Both the position numbers and the translations under genes were made by a program. From Streptomyces bluensis (GTDB taxonomy: Bacteria; Actinomycetota; Actinomycetes; Streptomycetales; Streptomycetaceae), in the NCBI RefSeq assembly GCF_014650715.1, contig NZ_BMVM01000008.1, forward strand, positions 62,001 through 126,000: a DNA stretch of 64,000 bases, given 5' to 3'. Numbering within the stretch: the first letter of the stretch is position 1; each line of letters opens with the position of its first letter. The notes under the pieces were generated by a model that saw only the letters and a list, made by a program, of their open reading frames with translations, did not search any database and had not been told where the DNA came from. Positions 1-8,691 of this stretch are shown piece by piece.

Positions 1-2
1 TC

Positions 3-83
3 TCGCTCGCCTGGTGCGCCGGCATCACCCTGGTGGGCTACGTCTGGTCGCGCTCGCTGTTCAACAGCACGACCAAGCGCTGA
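3..83 (+). CDS. C-terminal end of a membrane protein, probably ABC-2 type transporter permease (partial)
   Basis: The window opens inside a plus-strand gene. The last 26 codons read out to a TGA at 81-83, with a hydrophobic stretch (AWCAGITLVGYVWS) followed by a short polar tail ending STTKR. This resembles the last membrane helix and tail of DrrB-like ABC-2 permeases of actinomycetes. Too little is present to name the substrate, and another membrane protein family is possible. It converges on the sensor kinase gene that follows. Confidence 0.5.
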   Translation, partial: SLAWCAGITLVGYVWSRSLFNSTTKR

Positions 84-159
84 GAGACCGTCTCGCCGGC
101 TACTGGTCCGTCCCGCTCCCGGCCCCGCGCCCGGCCCTTCCCGCGCCCGGTTCTTCCCG

Positions 160-1431
160 CTACCGAACCGTCCGCTCGTCCCCGGAGGCCGCCGACTTGA
201 GTGGCGTACGGGACAGGAACAGCCCGAAAACCGGCGGCTGGAGCTGGAGCATCTCCAGCCGCCCACCGTCCGCCTCGGCCAGATCGCGGGCCACGGCCAG
301 CCCGATCCCCGTCGAGTTGCGCCCGCTGATCGCCCGCTCGAAGATCCGCGCCCCCAGATCGGCGGGGACGCCGGGTCCTTCGTCGGTCACCTCGATCACC
401 GCCTGGTTACCGGTCACGCGCGTCCGCAGCGCCACGGTCCCGCCCCCGTGCATGAGCGAGTTCTCGATGAGCGCCGCCAGCACCTGGGCCACCGCCCCCG
501 GCGTCCCCACGGCTTGCAGATGCCGCTTTCCCGAGCTGACGATCGCACGGCCCGCGCTGCGGTAGGCCGGCCGCCACTCCTCCAGCTGCTGCTTGATCAC
601 CTCGTCGAGGTCGAACGAGACGGCGGAGCCGTTGCGGGGATCGCGGGAGTTGGTCAGCAGCCGCTCCACCACGTCGGTCAGCCGCTCGACCTGCGTCAAC
701 GCGATGGTGGCCTCCTCCTTCACCGTGTCCGGATCGTCGGTGAGGGTGATCTCCTCCAGCCGCATGGAGAGCGCCGTCAGCGGCGTACGGAGCTGGTGGG
801 AGGCGTCGGCGGCCAGGCGCCGCTCGGCGGTGAGCATACGGCCGATGCGCTCGGCGGAGGCGTCGAGGACGTCCGCGACCCGGTCCAGCTCCGGGACGCC
901 GTACCGCTTGTGGCGTGGCCGCGGGTCGCCCGAACCGAGGCGCTCCGCGGTCTCCGCGAGGTCGGTGAGGGGGGAGGCGAGACGGTTGGCCTGGCGCACG
1001 GCGAGGAGGACGGCCGCGATGACGGCGAGCAGCGCGACCAGGGCGATGATCAGCAGCGTGCGGCCGACCTCCCGGGTCACGGACGACCGCGGCTCCTCGA
1101 CCGTGACCGTCTCGCCCTGGTCGCCGGTCTCCTCGGAGTGGATGACGTCACCGGTGGGCCGCTTGCCGATCTCGATCGGGGGCCGGCCCGGGATCTCGAT
1201 GAGCGCGTACCGCCCGTCGGCTACCTGATCCCTGAGGACGCCCGCGCTGACCCGCTCGTCCCCGAGGATCCGGCTGTCGACGATGCTCACCAGGCGCACC
1301 GCCTCGGAGTCGACGCGCTCCTGGGCGCTGTTGCTGATCGTGCGCGTCTCGACGATCACCAGGGAGACCCCGAAGACCGCTATCACCACGAGCACGACGG
1401 CGAGCGTGGACTGAATGAGACGACGACGCAC
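160..1431 (-). CDS. Two-component sensor histidine kinase
   Basis: Inner-membrane sensor kinase of 423 residues. Membrane helix 1 is at about 7-29, a short extracytoplasmic sensor follows at 30-120, and helix 2 is at about 125-146. A HAMP linker follows, then a HisKA domain with the phospho-acceptor His212 in DASHQLRTPL, and an HATPase domain with N box (IENSLMH) and G boxes (DEGPGVP, GRNSTGIGLAVA). The short sensor loop suggests that it senses envelope or membrane state. It is the downstream gene of the pair with the response regulator at 1603-2280, but a 171-bp spacer carrying a dispersed repeat separates them. The stimulus is unknown. Confidence 0.93.
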   Translation of the reverse strand: MRRRLIQSTLAVVLVVIAVFGVSLVIVETRTISNSAQERVDSEAVRLVSIVDSRILGDERVSAGVLRDQVADGRYALIEIPGRPPIEIGKRPTGDVIHSEETGDQGETVTVEEPRSSVTREVGRTLLIIALVALLAVIAAVLLAVRQANRLASPLTDLAETAERLGSGDPRPRHKRYGVPELDRVADVLDASAERIGRMLTAERRLAADASHQLRTPLTALSMRLEEITLTDDPDTVKEEATIALTQVERLTDVVERLLTNSRDPRNGSAVSFDLDEVIKQQLEEWRPAYRSAGRAIVSSGKRHLQAVGTPGAVAQVLAALIENSLMHGGGTVALRTRVTGNQAVIEVTDEGPGVPADLGARIFERAISGRNSTGIGLAVARDLAEADGGRLEMLQLQPPVFGLFLSRTPLKSAASGDERTVR

Positions 1432-1470
1432 AGGTCCCTCCGGGCAGATGTCTTACGGGGACCAGTGTGC

Positions 1471-1560
1471 CGCGCCCCAAAGGGGCGCGGGGCTGTGTAC
1501 CTATGCGGCTCCGCCGCGTGGGCGCGACCAGCCACAACGAACCCGCAGCCGCAGAGCCCA
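1471..1560 (+). repeat. Dispersed intergenic repeat, copy A
   Basis: The spacer between the response regulator and its kinase holds GGGGCGCGGGGCTGTG and then GCGCGACCAGCCACAACGAA plus CCCGCAGCCG. The same words recur at 8622-8664 (same orientation) and, reverse-complemented, at 47311-47364. It contains short inverted repeats (cgcgcccc/ggggcgcg). No coding potential is seen. It resembles a short non-coding repeat common in Streptomyces spacers. Confidence 0.7.
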
Positions 1561-1602
1561 CCGCAGATACAACGGCGGCGACGCGATCAGCGAGACGGCA
1601 CG

Positions 1603-2280
1603 TCAACTCTTCTCGAACCGGAACCCGACACCCCGCACCGTGGCGATGTACCGCGGATTGGCCGCGTCGTCACCGAGCTTCTTCCGCAACCAGGAGATGT
1701 GCATGTCGAGGGTCTTGGTCGACGACCACCACGTCGTGTCCCAGACCTCCCGCATCAACTGGTCCCGGGTGACGACCCGCCCCGCGTCCCGCACGAGCAC
1801 CCGCAGCAGGTCGAACTCCTTCGCCGTGAGCTGGAGCTCCTCCTCGCCCATCCACGCCCGGTGGGACTCGACGTCGATACGGACGCCGTGGGTGGCGGGC
1901 GGCTGCTGGGGCTCCGCGGCGCCGCGCCGCAGCAGGGCCCGCACGCGGGCGAGGAGCTCGGCGAGGCGGAACGGCTTGGTGACGTAGTCGTCGGCGCCCG
2001 CGTCGAGTCCGACGACGGTGTCCACCTCGTCGGCGCGCGCGGTCAGGATGAGGACCGGGATGGTGTGGCCCTCGGCGCGGAGTCTGCGGGCCACCTCCAG
2101 GCCGTCCATGCCGGGCAGGCCCAGGTCCAGGACGACCAGGTCGACGCCCCCCTGCATTCCGGCGTCCAGCGCGGTGGGGCCGTCCTCGCGGACCTCCACC
2201 TCGTACCCCTCCCGGCGCAGTGCGCGGGCCAGCGGCTCCGAGATGGACGCGTCGTCCTCGGCGAGCAGTACTCGGGTCAT
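1603..2280 (-). CDS. OmpR/PhoB-family response regulator
   Basis: DNA-binding regulator of 225 residues. The receiver domain (1-115) has the acid pocket Asp9-Asp10, phospho-acceptor Asp52 in LDLGLPGMDG and the conserved Lys in VTKPF. The C-terminal winged-helix Trans_reg_C domain (about 128-222) includes the motif TKTLDMHISWLRKKLGDD. The ATG at 2280 is chosen because it begins the canonical receiver start MTRVLLAEDD; upstream in-frame codons do not look like this family. It is cognate to the kinase at 160-1431 and is transcribed ahead of it. Target genes are not evident. Confidence 0.94.
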   Translation of the reverse strand: MTRVLLAEDDASISEPLARALRREGYEVEVREDGPTALDAGMQGGVDLVVLDLGLPGMDGLEVARRLRAEGHTIPVLILTARADEVDTVVGLDAGADDYVTKPFRLAELLARVRALLRRGAAEPQQPPATHGVRIDVESHRAWMGEEELQLTAKEFDLLRVLVRDAGRVVTRDQLMREVWDTTWWSSTKTLDMHISWLRKKLGDDAANPRYIATVRGVGFRFEKS

Positions 2281-2561
2281 GGGGTGATGGTAGTCCGCCC
2301 CGGACGCGACCAGGAGGGTGATCGGCAACCGCGATTCATACCCTTCACACCCCGCGCTCTTACCTTCGCACGCGACGATCGCGCCGCGCTCCCGCCGCCG
2401 TGTCCCGCACTCTCCCACCCTCACCGTGACGCACAGTGATACTCCAGGAGTTGAGGCCTACGGCCATGCGATTCGATCTTCAGTGCGACCTTCGAATAAG
2501 AGGTCGAAGTTCCGTTCTTACCTGTGATTCACATCTCAGAGCGCCCAGGGCTGTCACTGGT

Positions 2562-2635
2562 TTGACGTATGGTGAAACAACGCCTGTAGCAGCACACGGG
2601 GACCTTCGGCGGACTTGACGCTGAAGGTCTCTTTT
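2562..2635 (+). promoter_or_regulatory. Promoter and possible attenuator ahead of the POT transporter
   Basis: This is the only structure seen in the 385-bp divergent spacer 2281-2665. A -35-like TTGACG (2562-2567) lies 17 bp from a -10-like TGTAGC (2585-2590). The predicted leader then holds a hairpin, GACCTTC (2601-2607) with GAAGGTC (2623-2629), directly followed by TCTTTTG. That is the shape of an intrinsic terminator about 30 bases before the start codon. Regulation by attenuation is an inference. Confidence 0.4.
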
Positions 2636-2665
2636 GTGTGCAGGAACCACCAGCAAGGAACGACC

Positions 2666-4162
2666 ATGGCCCCCAGCCTGACGAAGGACTCGGTCTCCCC
2701 GGGCACCCCCGGTTCCGAGAGGACCTTCTTCGGCCAGCCCCGCGGGCTGGCCACCCTCTTCATGACCGAGATGTGGGAGAGGTTCTCCTACTACGGCATG
2801 CGGGCCCTGCTCCCGCTGTACCTCGTCGCCCCCGGCGGCCTGCACCTGAACGCGGCGGCCGCGACCGCGATCTACTCCGTCTACGTGTCGCTGGTGTACC
2901 TGCTCGCCATGCCGGGCGGCTGGTTCGGTGACCGGGTCTGGGGTCCGCGCAAGACCGTCGCCGTCGCCGGCGGCGTCATCATGCTGGGCCACCTCACGCT
3001 GGCCCTGCCGTTGTCCGGCACCTTCTACATGGGCCTCGGTCTCGTCGCGATCGGCTCAGGTCTGCTGAAGGCCAACATCTCGACGATGGTCGGCCACCTG
3101 TACGACGGCCCGGACGACCCGCGCCGCGACGGCGGCTTCACCGTCTTCTACATGGGCATCAACCTCGGCGCCTTCGCCGCGCCGCTGGTCATCGGCACCA
3201 TCGGGGAGAACGTCAACTGGCACCTGGGCTTCGCGCTCGCCGCGCTCGGCATGGCGCTGGGCCTGGCCCAGTTCCTGATCGGCAGCCGCCACCTCGCCCC
3301 GCGCTCCAGCGTCGTCCCGACGCCGCTGTCCGCCGAGGAGAAGGTCTCGACGCTGCGCAAGGCCGCGATCTGGGCCGGCATCGCCGTCGTCTTCTACGCG
3401 ATCGTCGGCTTCTCCGGCCACTACACGCTGAACTGGATCCTGGTCCCGCTCACCCTGCTCGGGGTGATCATCCCGACGATGGTGCTGGTCCGCATCAAGC
3501 GCGACAACAGCCTCGACCGCGTCGAGCAGTCGAAGATGTCCGCGTACATCTGGTTCTTCGTCGCCGCGGCCGTGTTCTGGATGATCTACGACCAGGGCGG
3601 CTCGACCCTGGCGATCTTCGCCGACTCGTCGGCCGAGAACAGCGTCTTCGGCTGGTCGTTCCCGGTCTCCTGGTACCAGTCGGTCAACCCGGTCCTGATC
3701 ATGGCCCTGGCCCCGGTCTTCGCCTGGTTCTGGCTCGCGCTGAACCGGCGCGGCAAGGAGCCGAGCACGATCGTGAAGTTCGCCTCGGGTCTGGTCCTGG
3801 TCGGCGCGTCCTTCTTCCTCTTCCTGGCCCCGCTGTCGATCGCCGAGGGCGGTCACAAGGCGGCCGCGATGTGGCTGGTGGCGATCTACTTCGTCCAGAC
3901 CGTCGGTGAGCTGCTGCTCTCGCCGGTCGGCCTGTCCGTCACCACGAAGATGGCCCCCGCCAAGTACGCCTCCCAGATGATGGGCGTCTGGTTCCTGGCC
4001 GTCACCGCCGGCGACGCGACCACGGGTCTGCTCTCCATCGCGGGCGTCGGCCTGAACGGCATGAACGTGGTCGCGCTTGAGGCCACGCTCGCGGTGGTCG
4101 CGGGTGTCGCGGTGTGGATGTACCGCAACCGGGTCAAGCAGTTGATGGGCGGCGTGCACTGA
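2666..4162 (+). CDS. POT/PTR2 family peptide:proton symporter
   Basis: Polytopic inner-membrane transporter of 498 residues in the proton-dependent oligopeptide transporter branch of MFS. The family hallmark ExxERFxYY is present as EMWERFSYYGMRALLPLYL near residue 36, and FYMGINLGAF is the second PTR2 signature. Twelve to fourteen hydrophobic helices are visible, with a central loop near 230-250. The ATG at 2666 has AAGGAA seven bases upstream; an in-frame ATG-like start at 2615 lies in the leader. The family imports di- and tripeptides with protons. The gene stands alone and ends at a strong bidirectional terminator. Confidence 0.93.
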   Translation: MAPSLTKDSVSPGTPGSERTFFGQPRGLATLFMTEMWERFSYYGMRALLPLYLVAPGGLHLNAAAATAIYSVYVSLVYLLAMPGGWFGDRVWGPRKTVAVAGGVIMLGHLTLALPLSGTFYMGLGLVAIGSGLLKANISTMVGHLYDGPDDPRRDGGFTVFYMGINLGAFAAPLVIGTIGENVNWHLGFALAALGMALGLAQFLIGSRHLAPRSSVVPTPLSAEEKVSTLRKAAIWAGIAVVFYAIVGFSGHYTLNWILVPLTLLGVIIPTMVLVRIKRDNSLDRVEQSKMSAYIWFFVAAAVFWMIYDQGGSTLAIFADSSAENSVFGWSFPVSWYQSVNPVLIMALAPVFAWFWLALNRRGKEPSTIVKFASGLVLVGASFFLFLAPLSIAEGGHKAAAMWLVAIYFVQTVGELLLSPVGLSVTTKMAPAKYASQMMGVWFLAVTAGDATTGLLSIAGVGLNGMNVVALEATLAVVAGVAVWMYRNRVKQLMGGVH

Positions 4163-4184
4163 CGGACATGCGCTGACGCAGAAG

Positions 4185-4229
4185 AGCCGGAGGGCCGCCC
4201 CACCGTCGCGGTGGGGCGGCCCTCCGGCT
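4185..4229. terminator. Bidirectional terminator
   Basis: Perfect 20-bp inverted repeat (4185-4204 and 4210-4229) around the loop GTCGC, placed between the convergent POT transporter and LAxTG surface-protein genes. There is no strong T-run, as is usual in high-GC actinomycetes. Confidence 0.85.
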
Positions 4230-4242
4230 GTCCCCGGAAACG

Positions 4243-5589
4243 TCAGCGCATACGTCGACGCGGCAGGAACGTGAACACGGCGCCGCCCAGCAGCGTCACC
4301 GTCCCCGCGACCAGGCCCAGCGCCCTGAGCGAACCGTGGTCCTCGGCCCCCGTGTCGGCGAGACCGCCCGACGTGCCGCCGGAGCCCGACGCCGAGCCTC
4401 CCGCCGTCCCCCCGGCCGAGCCTCCCGCCGAACCGCCGCCCGAGGCACCGCCCGGCTGCTCCGTCGTGTCGAGAGTCAGCGACACCTCGCTCTTCGACGG
4501 AGTGCATGTCGTCGTGGTGCCCAGCGCCTCCACCGTCAGCACCCCCGGCGAGAGCGTCGACTCACCGGTGGCCCCCGGCTTGTACGTGCCCTTCAGATCG
4601 GGGACCTCGATCGGGTCACCGGACTTGATCGCCTCGGAGTTCGTCGGCCCCTCCACACGCACGGTGCCCTGGTCGGAACCGCCCAGGACCACCTCCATCG
4701 ACGGCTTGACCGAGTCCGCGGGGATGTCCGCCGGACTGTCCATCACCGACTTCTTGAACTGCACGGTGAGGTCGTAACTCCCGCCGTTCTTCTTGGCGTT
4801 GATCTGCACGGGCGAGGTGGCGTCCTTGTCGCCGATCGGTGTCTTGCACTTGTAGGGGACCTGGACCTCCTTGCCGGTGAAGTCGGTCTGCCCGCCGTCG
4901 TCGCCTCCCGTGCTCCCGCCGCTCCCGGAACTGCCGCCGCCTCCGTTCGTGCCGGACGTCGGCGTGGGCGTCGGCGTCGCGGTCTGGGTCGGCGGCTGGG
5001 TCGGGGTCGACGTACCCCCGTTGCCCTCGGTCACGTTGATGGTGGCGGCGGACTTCACGGCCTCGGTCGGTGCGCACTTGGTGTCCGTCGACATGACGTT
5101 GATGGCGTACTTGTCCGGCGTCAGCGTCACCTGCCCGGCCTTCGTCAGCTTCAATTTCCCCTTCATGTCGGACAGCACCATGGCACCGCCCTTGGGAATG
5201 GGAGGGTTCTCCCGCGACCCCTGCATCGCGAGGTCGGCGGTCTGCGCCCCGGCCGCCTTGAGCGTGCCGCTCGGCTGGACGGAGTTCGCGGGCAGGTCGA
5301 CGAGGTCGGGGTTCTTGGACGCCGCCTGGACGAACGTCCACACCACCTCGACCTCGTCCCCCACCTTCGCCGTGGCGGGCGCGGTCACCTCCACCTCGGT
5401 GGTGCCCTGGACGGGCGGCAGCCCCGAGATCGCGGGCGGCACGCACTCCGTCGCGTACGACACCTCCGCCGCCTGCGCCGGGACCGCGGCCACCCCGAGC
5501 AGGAGCCCGGCCCCGCCCAGCATCAGCGCCGCCCCGGCCGCGGTCGCTCTCCCACTCCGTACCGTGCGAACTCTCCGTTGCGCGCTCAC
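4243..5589 (-). CDS. Secreted LAxTG-anchored surface protein with two repeat domains
   Basis: Exported protein of 448 residues. The signal peptide (about 1-42) ends AVPAQAA. Two extracellular domains are joined by a Thr/Pro- and Gly/Ser-rich linker. The C-terminal sorting signal is LADTG (410-414), a hydrophobic helix, then RRRMR. LAxTG is the motif preferred by class E sortases in Streptomyces. The second domain (YKCKTPIGDKDATSP to GTTTTCTP) is clearly homologous to the whole body of the LPxTG protein at 7703-8446. The GTG at 5589 has AGGAAGGG upstream and overlaps the preceding stop (GTGA). The domains resemble DUF6801-type modules. Function is unknown; a cell-wall adhesin or scaffold is a guess. 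Confidence 0.8.
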   Translation of the reverse strand: MSAQRRVRTVRSGRATAAGAALMLGGAGLLLGVAAVPAQAAEVSYATECVPPAISGLPPVQGTTEVEVTAPATAKVGDEVEVVWTFVQAASKNPDLVDLPANSVQPSGTLKAAGAQTADLAMQGSRENPPIPKGGAMVLSDMKGKLKLTKAGQVTLTPDKYAINVMSTDTKCAPTEAVKSAATINVTEGNGGTSTPTQPPTQTATPTPTPTSGTNGGGGSSGSGGSTGGDDGGQTDFTGKEVQVPYKCKTPIGDKDATSPVQINAKKNGGSYDLTVQFKKSVMDSPADIPADSVKPSMEVVLGGSDQGTVRVEGPTNSEAIKSGDPIEVPDLKGTYKPGATGESTLSPGVLTVEALGTTTTCTPSKSEVSLTLDTTEQPGGASGGGSAGGSAGGTAGGSASGSGGTSGGLADTGAEDHGSLRALGLVAGTVTLLGGAVFTFLPRRRMR

Positions 5590-6782
5590 GTGTGTCCCTT
5601 CCTGGTCGGAGTCGTCGAACCGTTCTCTTTCGGTGCGGAGAGCTGTCCGGCCGCCGCCGTCCCCGGGTCGGTGTCCGGCGAGAACCACGGCAGGGTCGAG
5701 GTCGTACGCGACGTCGCTCCGGCGGGGGACGCCGCTGAGGGCCTGGACGGCTCGGTCTGCTGCGCGGTCGACCCGGAGTCGGTCGCAGCGCGCCTAGGCA
5801 CCGGCCCCAGCAGCCGTACGCGCAGTTCGGGCATCCGTAGCCCCCGGTGCCGCCCCGACACGCGGGCGCGCGGCCGGACATGGTCGACCACGGCCATCCC
5901 GACGCGGAACACCGCGGCCGGTACGACGACGGCGAGCAGGATCCAGAAGAGGGTCACGCCCCAGGGCCGCCCCACGCCCCAGGGCTGTTCCGCGAGCACC
6001 TTGCCGCCGTACTTGAGCGAGACGGTGTAGGCCCCGTGCGCACCGGCGGCCAGTTCGACCGGCAACGCGATCCGCGCCTTCTTGCCCGGCTCGACCGTGC
6101 CGCGCCACTGCTGCTCCTCCCACTCAGGGGCGAACACCCCGTGGGAGGTGCCCACCCGGAAGACGGGGTCCTTGACGGGAGACGTGCCGACGTTGCCGAC
6201 GGTGAAGACGAGCCGACGCTGCGGCGGTGCCCCGAACCACGTCAGCAACCCGCTCGAACCGTCCAGCCGCGTGTCCGTGAGGACCGAGAGCCGCCCACCG
6301 GCCGTCTCGTCCGGCAGCGGCTCCACCGCATGCCCGGCCACCTGGAAGGCCGCGTCCGCCTCCGCCTTCTGGCCGGTCACCGTCGCGACGTGGACCACGC
6401 ACGGGCACGGCACCGGCGGCTCCGCCACGGGCACCTTCTTGCTGAAGGCTCCCTTGTCGTCGGTGGTGACGGCCCGGCCGTCGGCGTTGGCGCAGGAGTT
6501 GGTCCCGCCGATCACCCCTCGGTCCGGTGTGGACTGACCGCAGATCAGCAGCATCAGCAGCGCCCCGGACCGCCATCCGCTGCCGCTCACGGTGATCGAA
6601 CCACCGGTCCCCGCCTGGGGCTTGGACAGCTTGACGGTCGGTTCGGCGGTCGAAATAGCGGTTGATTTGGCGGGCGGTTTCTCCGCGCCCCACGCTGCCG
6701 TTCCCGTCCCCAGGCCCGCCAACGGGGCCAGGACGAGCGCGAGCACCGCCACCAGCGCCGAGATCCGCCCCTTGCCGCTCAC
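5586..6782 (-). CDS. Membrane-anchored secreted protein with neocarzinostatin-like domain
   Basis: Protein of 398 residues with a signal peptide (about 1-33, ending TAAWGAE). An extracellular beta-rich domain (KLSKPQAGTGGSITVSGSGW onward, with paired Cys residues) resembles the neocarzinostatin/macromomycin fold family. A second domain like the bacterial CARDB/NEW type follows, then a transmembrane helix near 265-290 (TLFWILLAVVVPAAVF) and a long cytoplasmic tail rich in Arg, Ser and Thr. The GTG at 6782 overlaps the upstream stop (GTGA), and its own stop overlaps the next start the same way. The three genes are therefore translationally coupled. Function is unknown; the coupling suggests a surface complex with its neighbours. 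Confidence 0.68.
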   Translation of the reverse strand: MSGKGRISALVAVLALVLAPLAGLGTGTAAWGAEKPPAKSTAISTAEPTVKLSKPQAGTGGSITVSGSGWRSGALLMLLICGQSTPDRGVIGGTNSCANADGRAVTTDDKGAFSKKVPVAEPPVPCPCVVHVATVTGQKAEADAAFQVAGHAVEPLPDETAGGRLSVLTDTRLDGSSGLLTWFGAPPQRRLVFTVGNVGTSPVKDPVFRVGTSHGVFAPEWEEQQWRGTVEPGKKARIALPVELAAGAHGAYTVSLKYGGKVLAEQPWGVGRPWGVTLFWILLAVVVPAAVFRVGMAVVDHVRPRARVSGRHRGLRMPELRVRLLGPVPRRAATDSGSTAQQTEPSRPSAASPAGATSRTTSTLPWFSPDTDPGTAAAGQLSAPKENGSTTPTRKGHT

Positions 6783-7636
6783 GTCACCGCTCCCGCCATC
6801 TCGACTTCGCCACGCGGCGGTTCCTCCGCTCGCGGTGGTGCCCCTCGGCGCCGCCTCCACCGCCGTACGAGGAAGAAGGCGCCCACCGCCGCGCCCCCGC
6901 CCGCGATCCCGGCCACCGCCCGCCAGGGCACGAACCGCACCTCCACCGCCTCCGCGTCACGTGCCGCGCCGCCGCCCGCCGTGACCGTCAGCCGTAGGCC
7001 GACCGCGTCCAGCGCGGGCCGGTCGGGCCACGGTTCGGCGAGCCGTACGCGACGCCCCGGCGCCAGTTCGACCGGCAGGGCGCGGGGCGCCCGGTCGAGG
7101 AGGCGCCGGCCGAAGAGACCCTCGGCGCGCACCGCGAGGCTCGGGGTCAGCGTGGTGGTACCGCGGTTGACCAGCTCGTACGTGATGCGCTCGCCGCGCA
7201 CCGCGACGCGCTCGACGGTGAGCGCGGGCAGTTCGGGTCCGCCGACCCGCAGTCGCAGCCGTACGGTCCTCGACCGGCCGTCGGACGAGCGGGCGGTGAG
7301 GGTGTCCGCGTGGTCACCGGGAGCGGCGCCGGCCGGGACGTTCACCGTGAACGGCACCTCCGCGCGCGTGCGGGCGGGCACCTCGACCGAGACCGTCCGC
7401 GCGGGCGCGCCCTCGCCCGCGAAGACCACCCAGTTCTCTCCGCTCAGCCGCACCCTGACCGGTTCGGCGGACGGATTGCGCACCGACACCGTGTCCTGGA
7501 GGACCGCTCCGGGCACGCCCTCCGCGTAGAAGGAAGGCCGCCCACCGCCCGACGGCACGACGGACCAGCCGTCGTCGGCCACGGCCACGGGCGCCGTGGC
7601 GGCCAGCAGGAGGGCAACGAGAAACAGGACACGCAT
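6779..7636 (-). CDS. WxL-interacting-type (DUF916-like) membrane-anchored surface protein
   Basis: Protein of 285 residues with a signal peptide (1-20, ATAPVAVADD) and an N-terminal domain whose start (GWSVVPSGGGRPSFYAEGVP) matches the style of DUF916/WxL peptidoglycan-binding proteins. A second immunoglobulin-like domain follows, then a single C-terminal transmembrane helix (AVAGIAGGGAAVGAFFLV) and a basic RRWRRRRG stop-transfer. In Firmicutes this family pairs with WxL surface proteins; here the neighbours are sortase substrates instead. It is first in the coupled trio with 5586-6782 and 4243-5589. I infer that it anchors or displays those partners at the wall. Confidence 0.72.
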   Translation of the reverse strand: MRVLFLVALLLAATAPVAVADDGWSVVPSGGGRPSFYAEGVPGAVLQDTVSVRNPSAEPVRVRLSGENWVVFAGEGAPARTVSVEVPARTRAEVPFTVNVPAGAAPGDHADTLTARSSDGRSRTVRLRLRVGGPELPALTVERVAVRGERITYELVNRGTTTLTPSLAVRAEGLFGRRLLDRAPRALPVELAPGRRVRLAEPWPDRPALDAVGLRLTVTAGGGAARDAEAVEVRFVPWRAVAGIAGGGAAVGAFFLVRRWRRRRGAPPRAEEPPRGEVEMAGAVT

Positions 7637-7702
7637 CGGCGGCTCCAGCGGGACGGGTCGTACGACTCCGCGGCGGCTCCCGGCCGGGGGAATCGTCGAC
7701 GG

Positions 7703-8446
7703 TCAGCGGCGTACCGTCTGGTTCCTGCGGGTCAGCCAGAGCACGCCCCCGGCGCCCACGAGCAGCACCGTGCCGCCGAGGGTGCCGAGCGCGACGGCCG
7801 AGTCCTCGGGGCCGGTCTGCGGGAGTTCGCTCCCCGAGCCGCCGGAGCCGCCCGCGCCGACGGACGCGGAAACGCCCTGGGAGGACCCGGCCGACGAACC
7901 CGAACCCCCGCCGGCCGCCGTGACGTCGAGCGTGAGCGCCGGTCCGGGGTTGTTGCCGGGCGTGCAGGTCGTGGTCGTGCCGAGCGCCTTGATGGTGAGC
8001 ACGCCCGGTGTGAAGGTGACCTTGCCGGTCTTCTTCGGGCTGTACGTGCCGCTCAGGTCGCTGATCTTGATGGGTGTGTTGGCGGGGATGGCCTCCGCGT
8101 TGGCGGGACCGGTCACCGCCAGCGTGCCGCTTTCGGCGCCGCCCAGCTTGATGGTGGCGCTCGGGTTCATCGAGCCCTTGCCCAGCTCCACGGGGCTGGA
8201 CGAGACGCCCTTCTGCCACGACATGGTGATCTTGTAGCCGCTGCCGCTCTTGACGCCCTTGATGTCGATCGGCGAGACGGCGGACTTGTCGCCGATCGGT
8301 GTCTTGCAGTTGTACTCGACGTCCACGACGTCGGCCTGGGCCGCGGGGGCGGCCATCAGCACCGCCGAGCCGGCCAGTGCCGCGGCGATCGCGAGCGCGG
8401 CGGTTCGTTTCTGGTACGTCCGGTACGACACCTCGGGACCCCACAT
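7703..8446 (-). CDS. LPxTG-anchored secreted surface protein
   Basis: Protein of 247 residues. The signal peptide runs to about residue 39 (MAAPAAQAD). One extracellular domain (YNCKTPIGDKSAVSP to GTTTTCTP) has two conserved Cys residues that probably pair. A Gly/Ser-rich linker and a sorting signal LPQTG (208-212), hydrophobic helix and RRNQTVRR tail follow. The domain repeats the second domain of the LAxTG protein at 4243-5589, so the two arose by duplication. The 66-bp gap to the coupled trio suggests one operon. The start is uncertain: the ATG at 8446 has no clear ribosome site, and an in-frame GTG lies six codons downstream. Confidence 0.78.
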   Translation of the reverse strand: MWGPEVSYRTYQKRTAALAIAAALAGSAVLMAAPAAQADVVDVEYNCKTPIGDKSAVSPIDIKGVKSGSGYKITMSWQKGVSSSPVELGKGSMNPSATIKLGGAESGTLAVTGPANAEAIPANTPIKISDLSGTYSPKKTGKVTFTPGVLTIKALGTTTTCTPGNNPGPALTLDVTAAGGGSGSSAGSSQGVSASVGAGGSGGSGSELPQTGPEDSAVALGTLGGTVLLVGAGGVLWLTRRNQTVRR

Positions 8447-8523
8447 TCTGACGCAACATCAGATTGGCGCCTCAAGGTACGCCCGCCCCCTTGTAGAGGG
8501 AAGACAAAGTGTGTGCCGGTTTC

Positions 8524-8690
8524 ATGAGGAGGGGCAGCGCCCCACAGAAGGGGCGGGGCTCGTATCGACATGCGGCTCCCCCGCGATGGGGATCGCCCCT
8601 GTTCGAGCGAAGCGAGAACTTAGGGGCGCGGGGAACTGCGCGCCCAGCCACAACGCACCCGCAGTCAACCAACAACCCGCAGTCGTCCGG
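8524..8690 (+). repeat. Dispersed intergenic repeat, copy B
   Basis: This occupies most of the 245-bp spacer 8447-8691. The core GGGGCGCGGGGAACTGCGCG then CCAGCCACAACG and CACCCGCAG (8622-8664) matches copies A and C. An extended 5' part carries GGGGCAGCGCCCC and further short inverted repeats. No open frame of interest is seen. Confidence 0.65.
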
Positions 8691-8691
8691 T

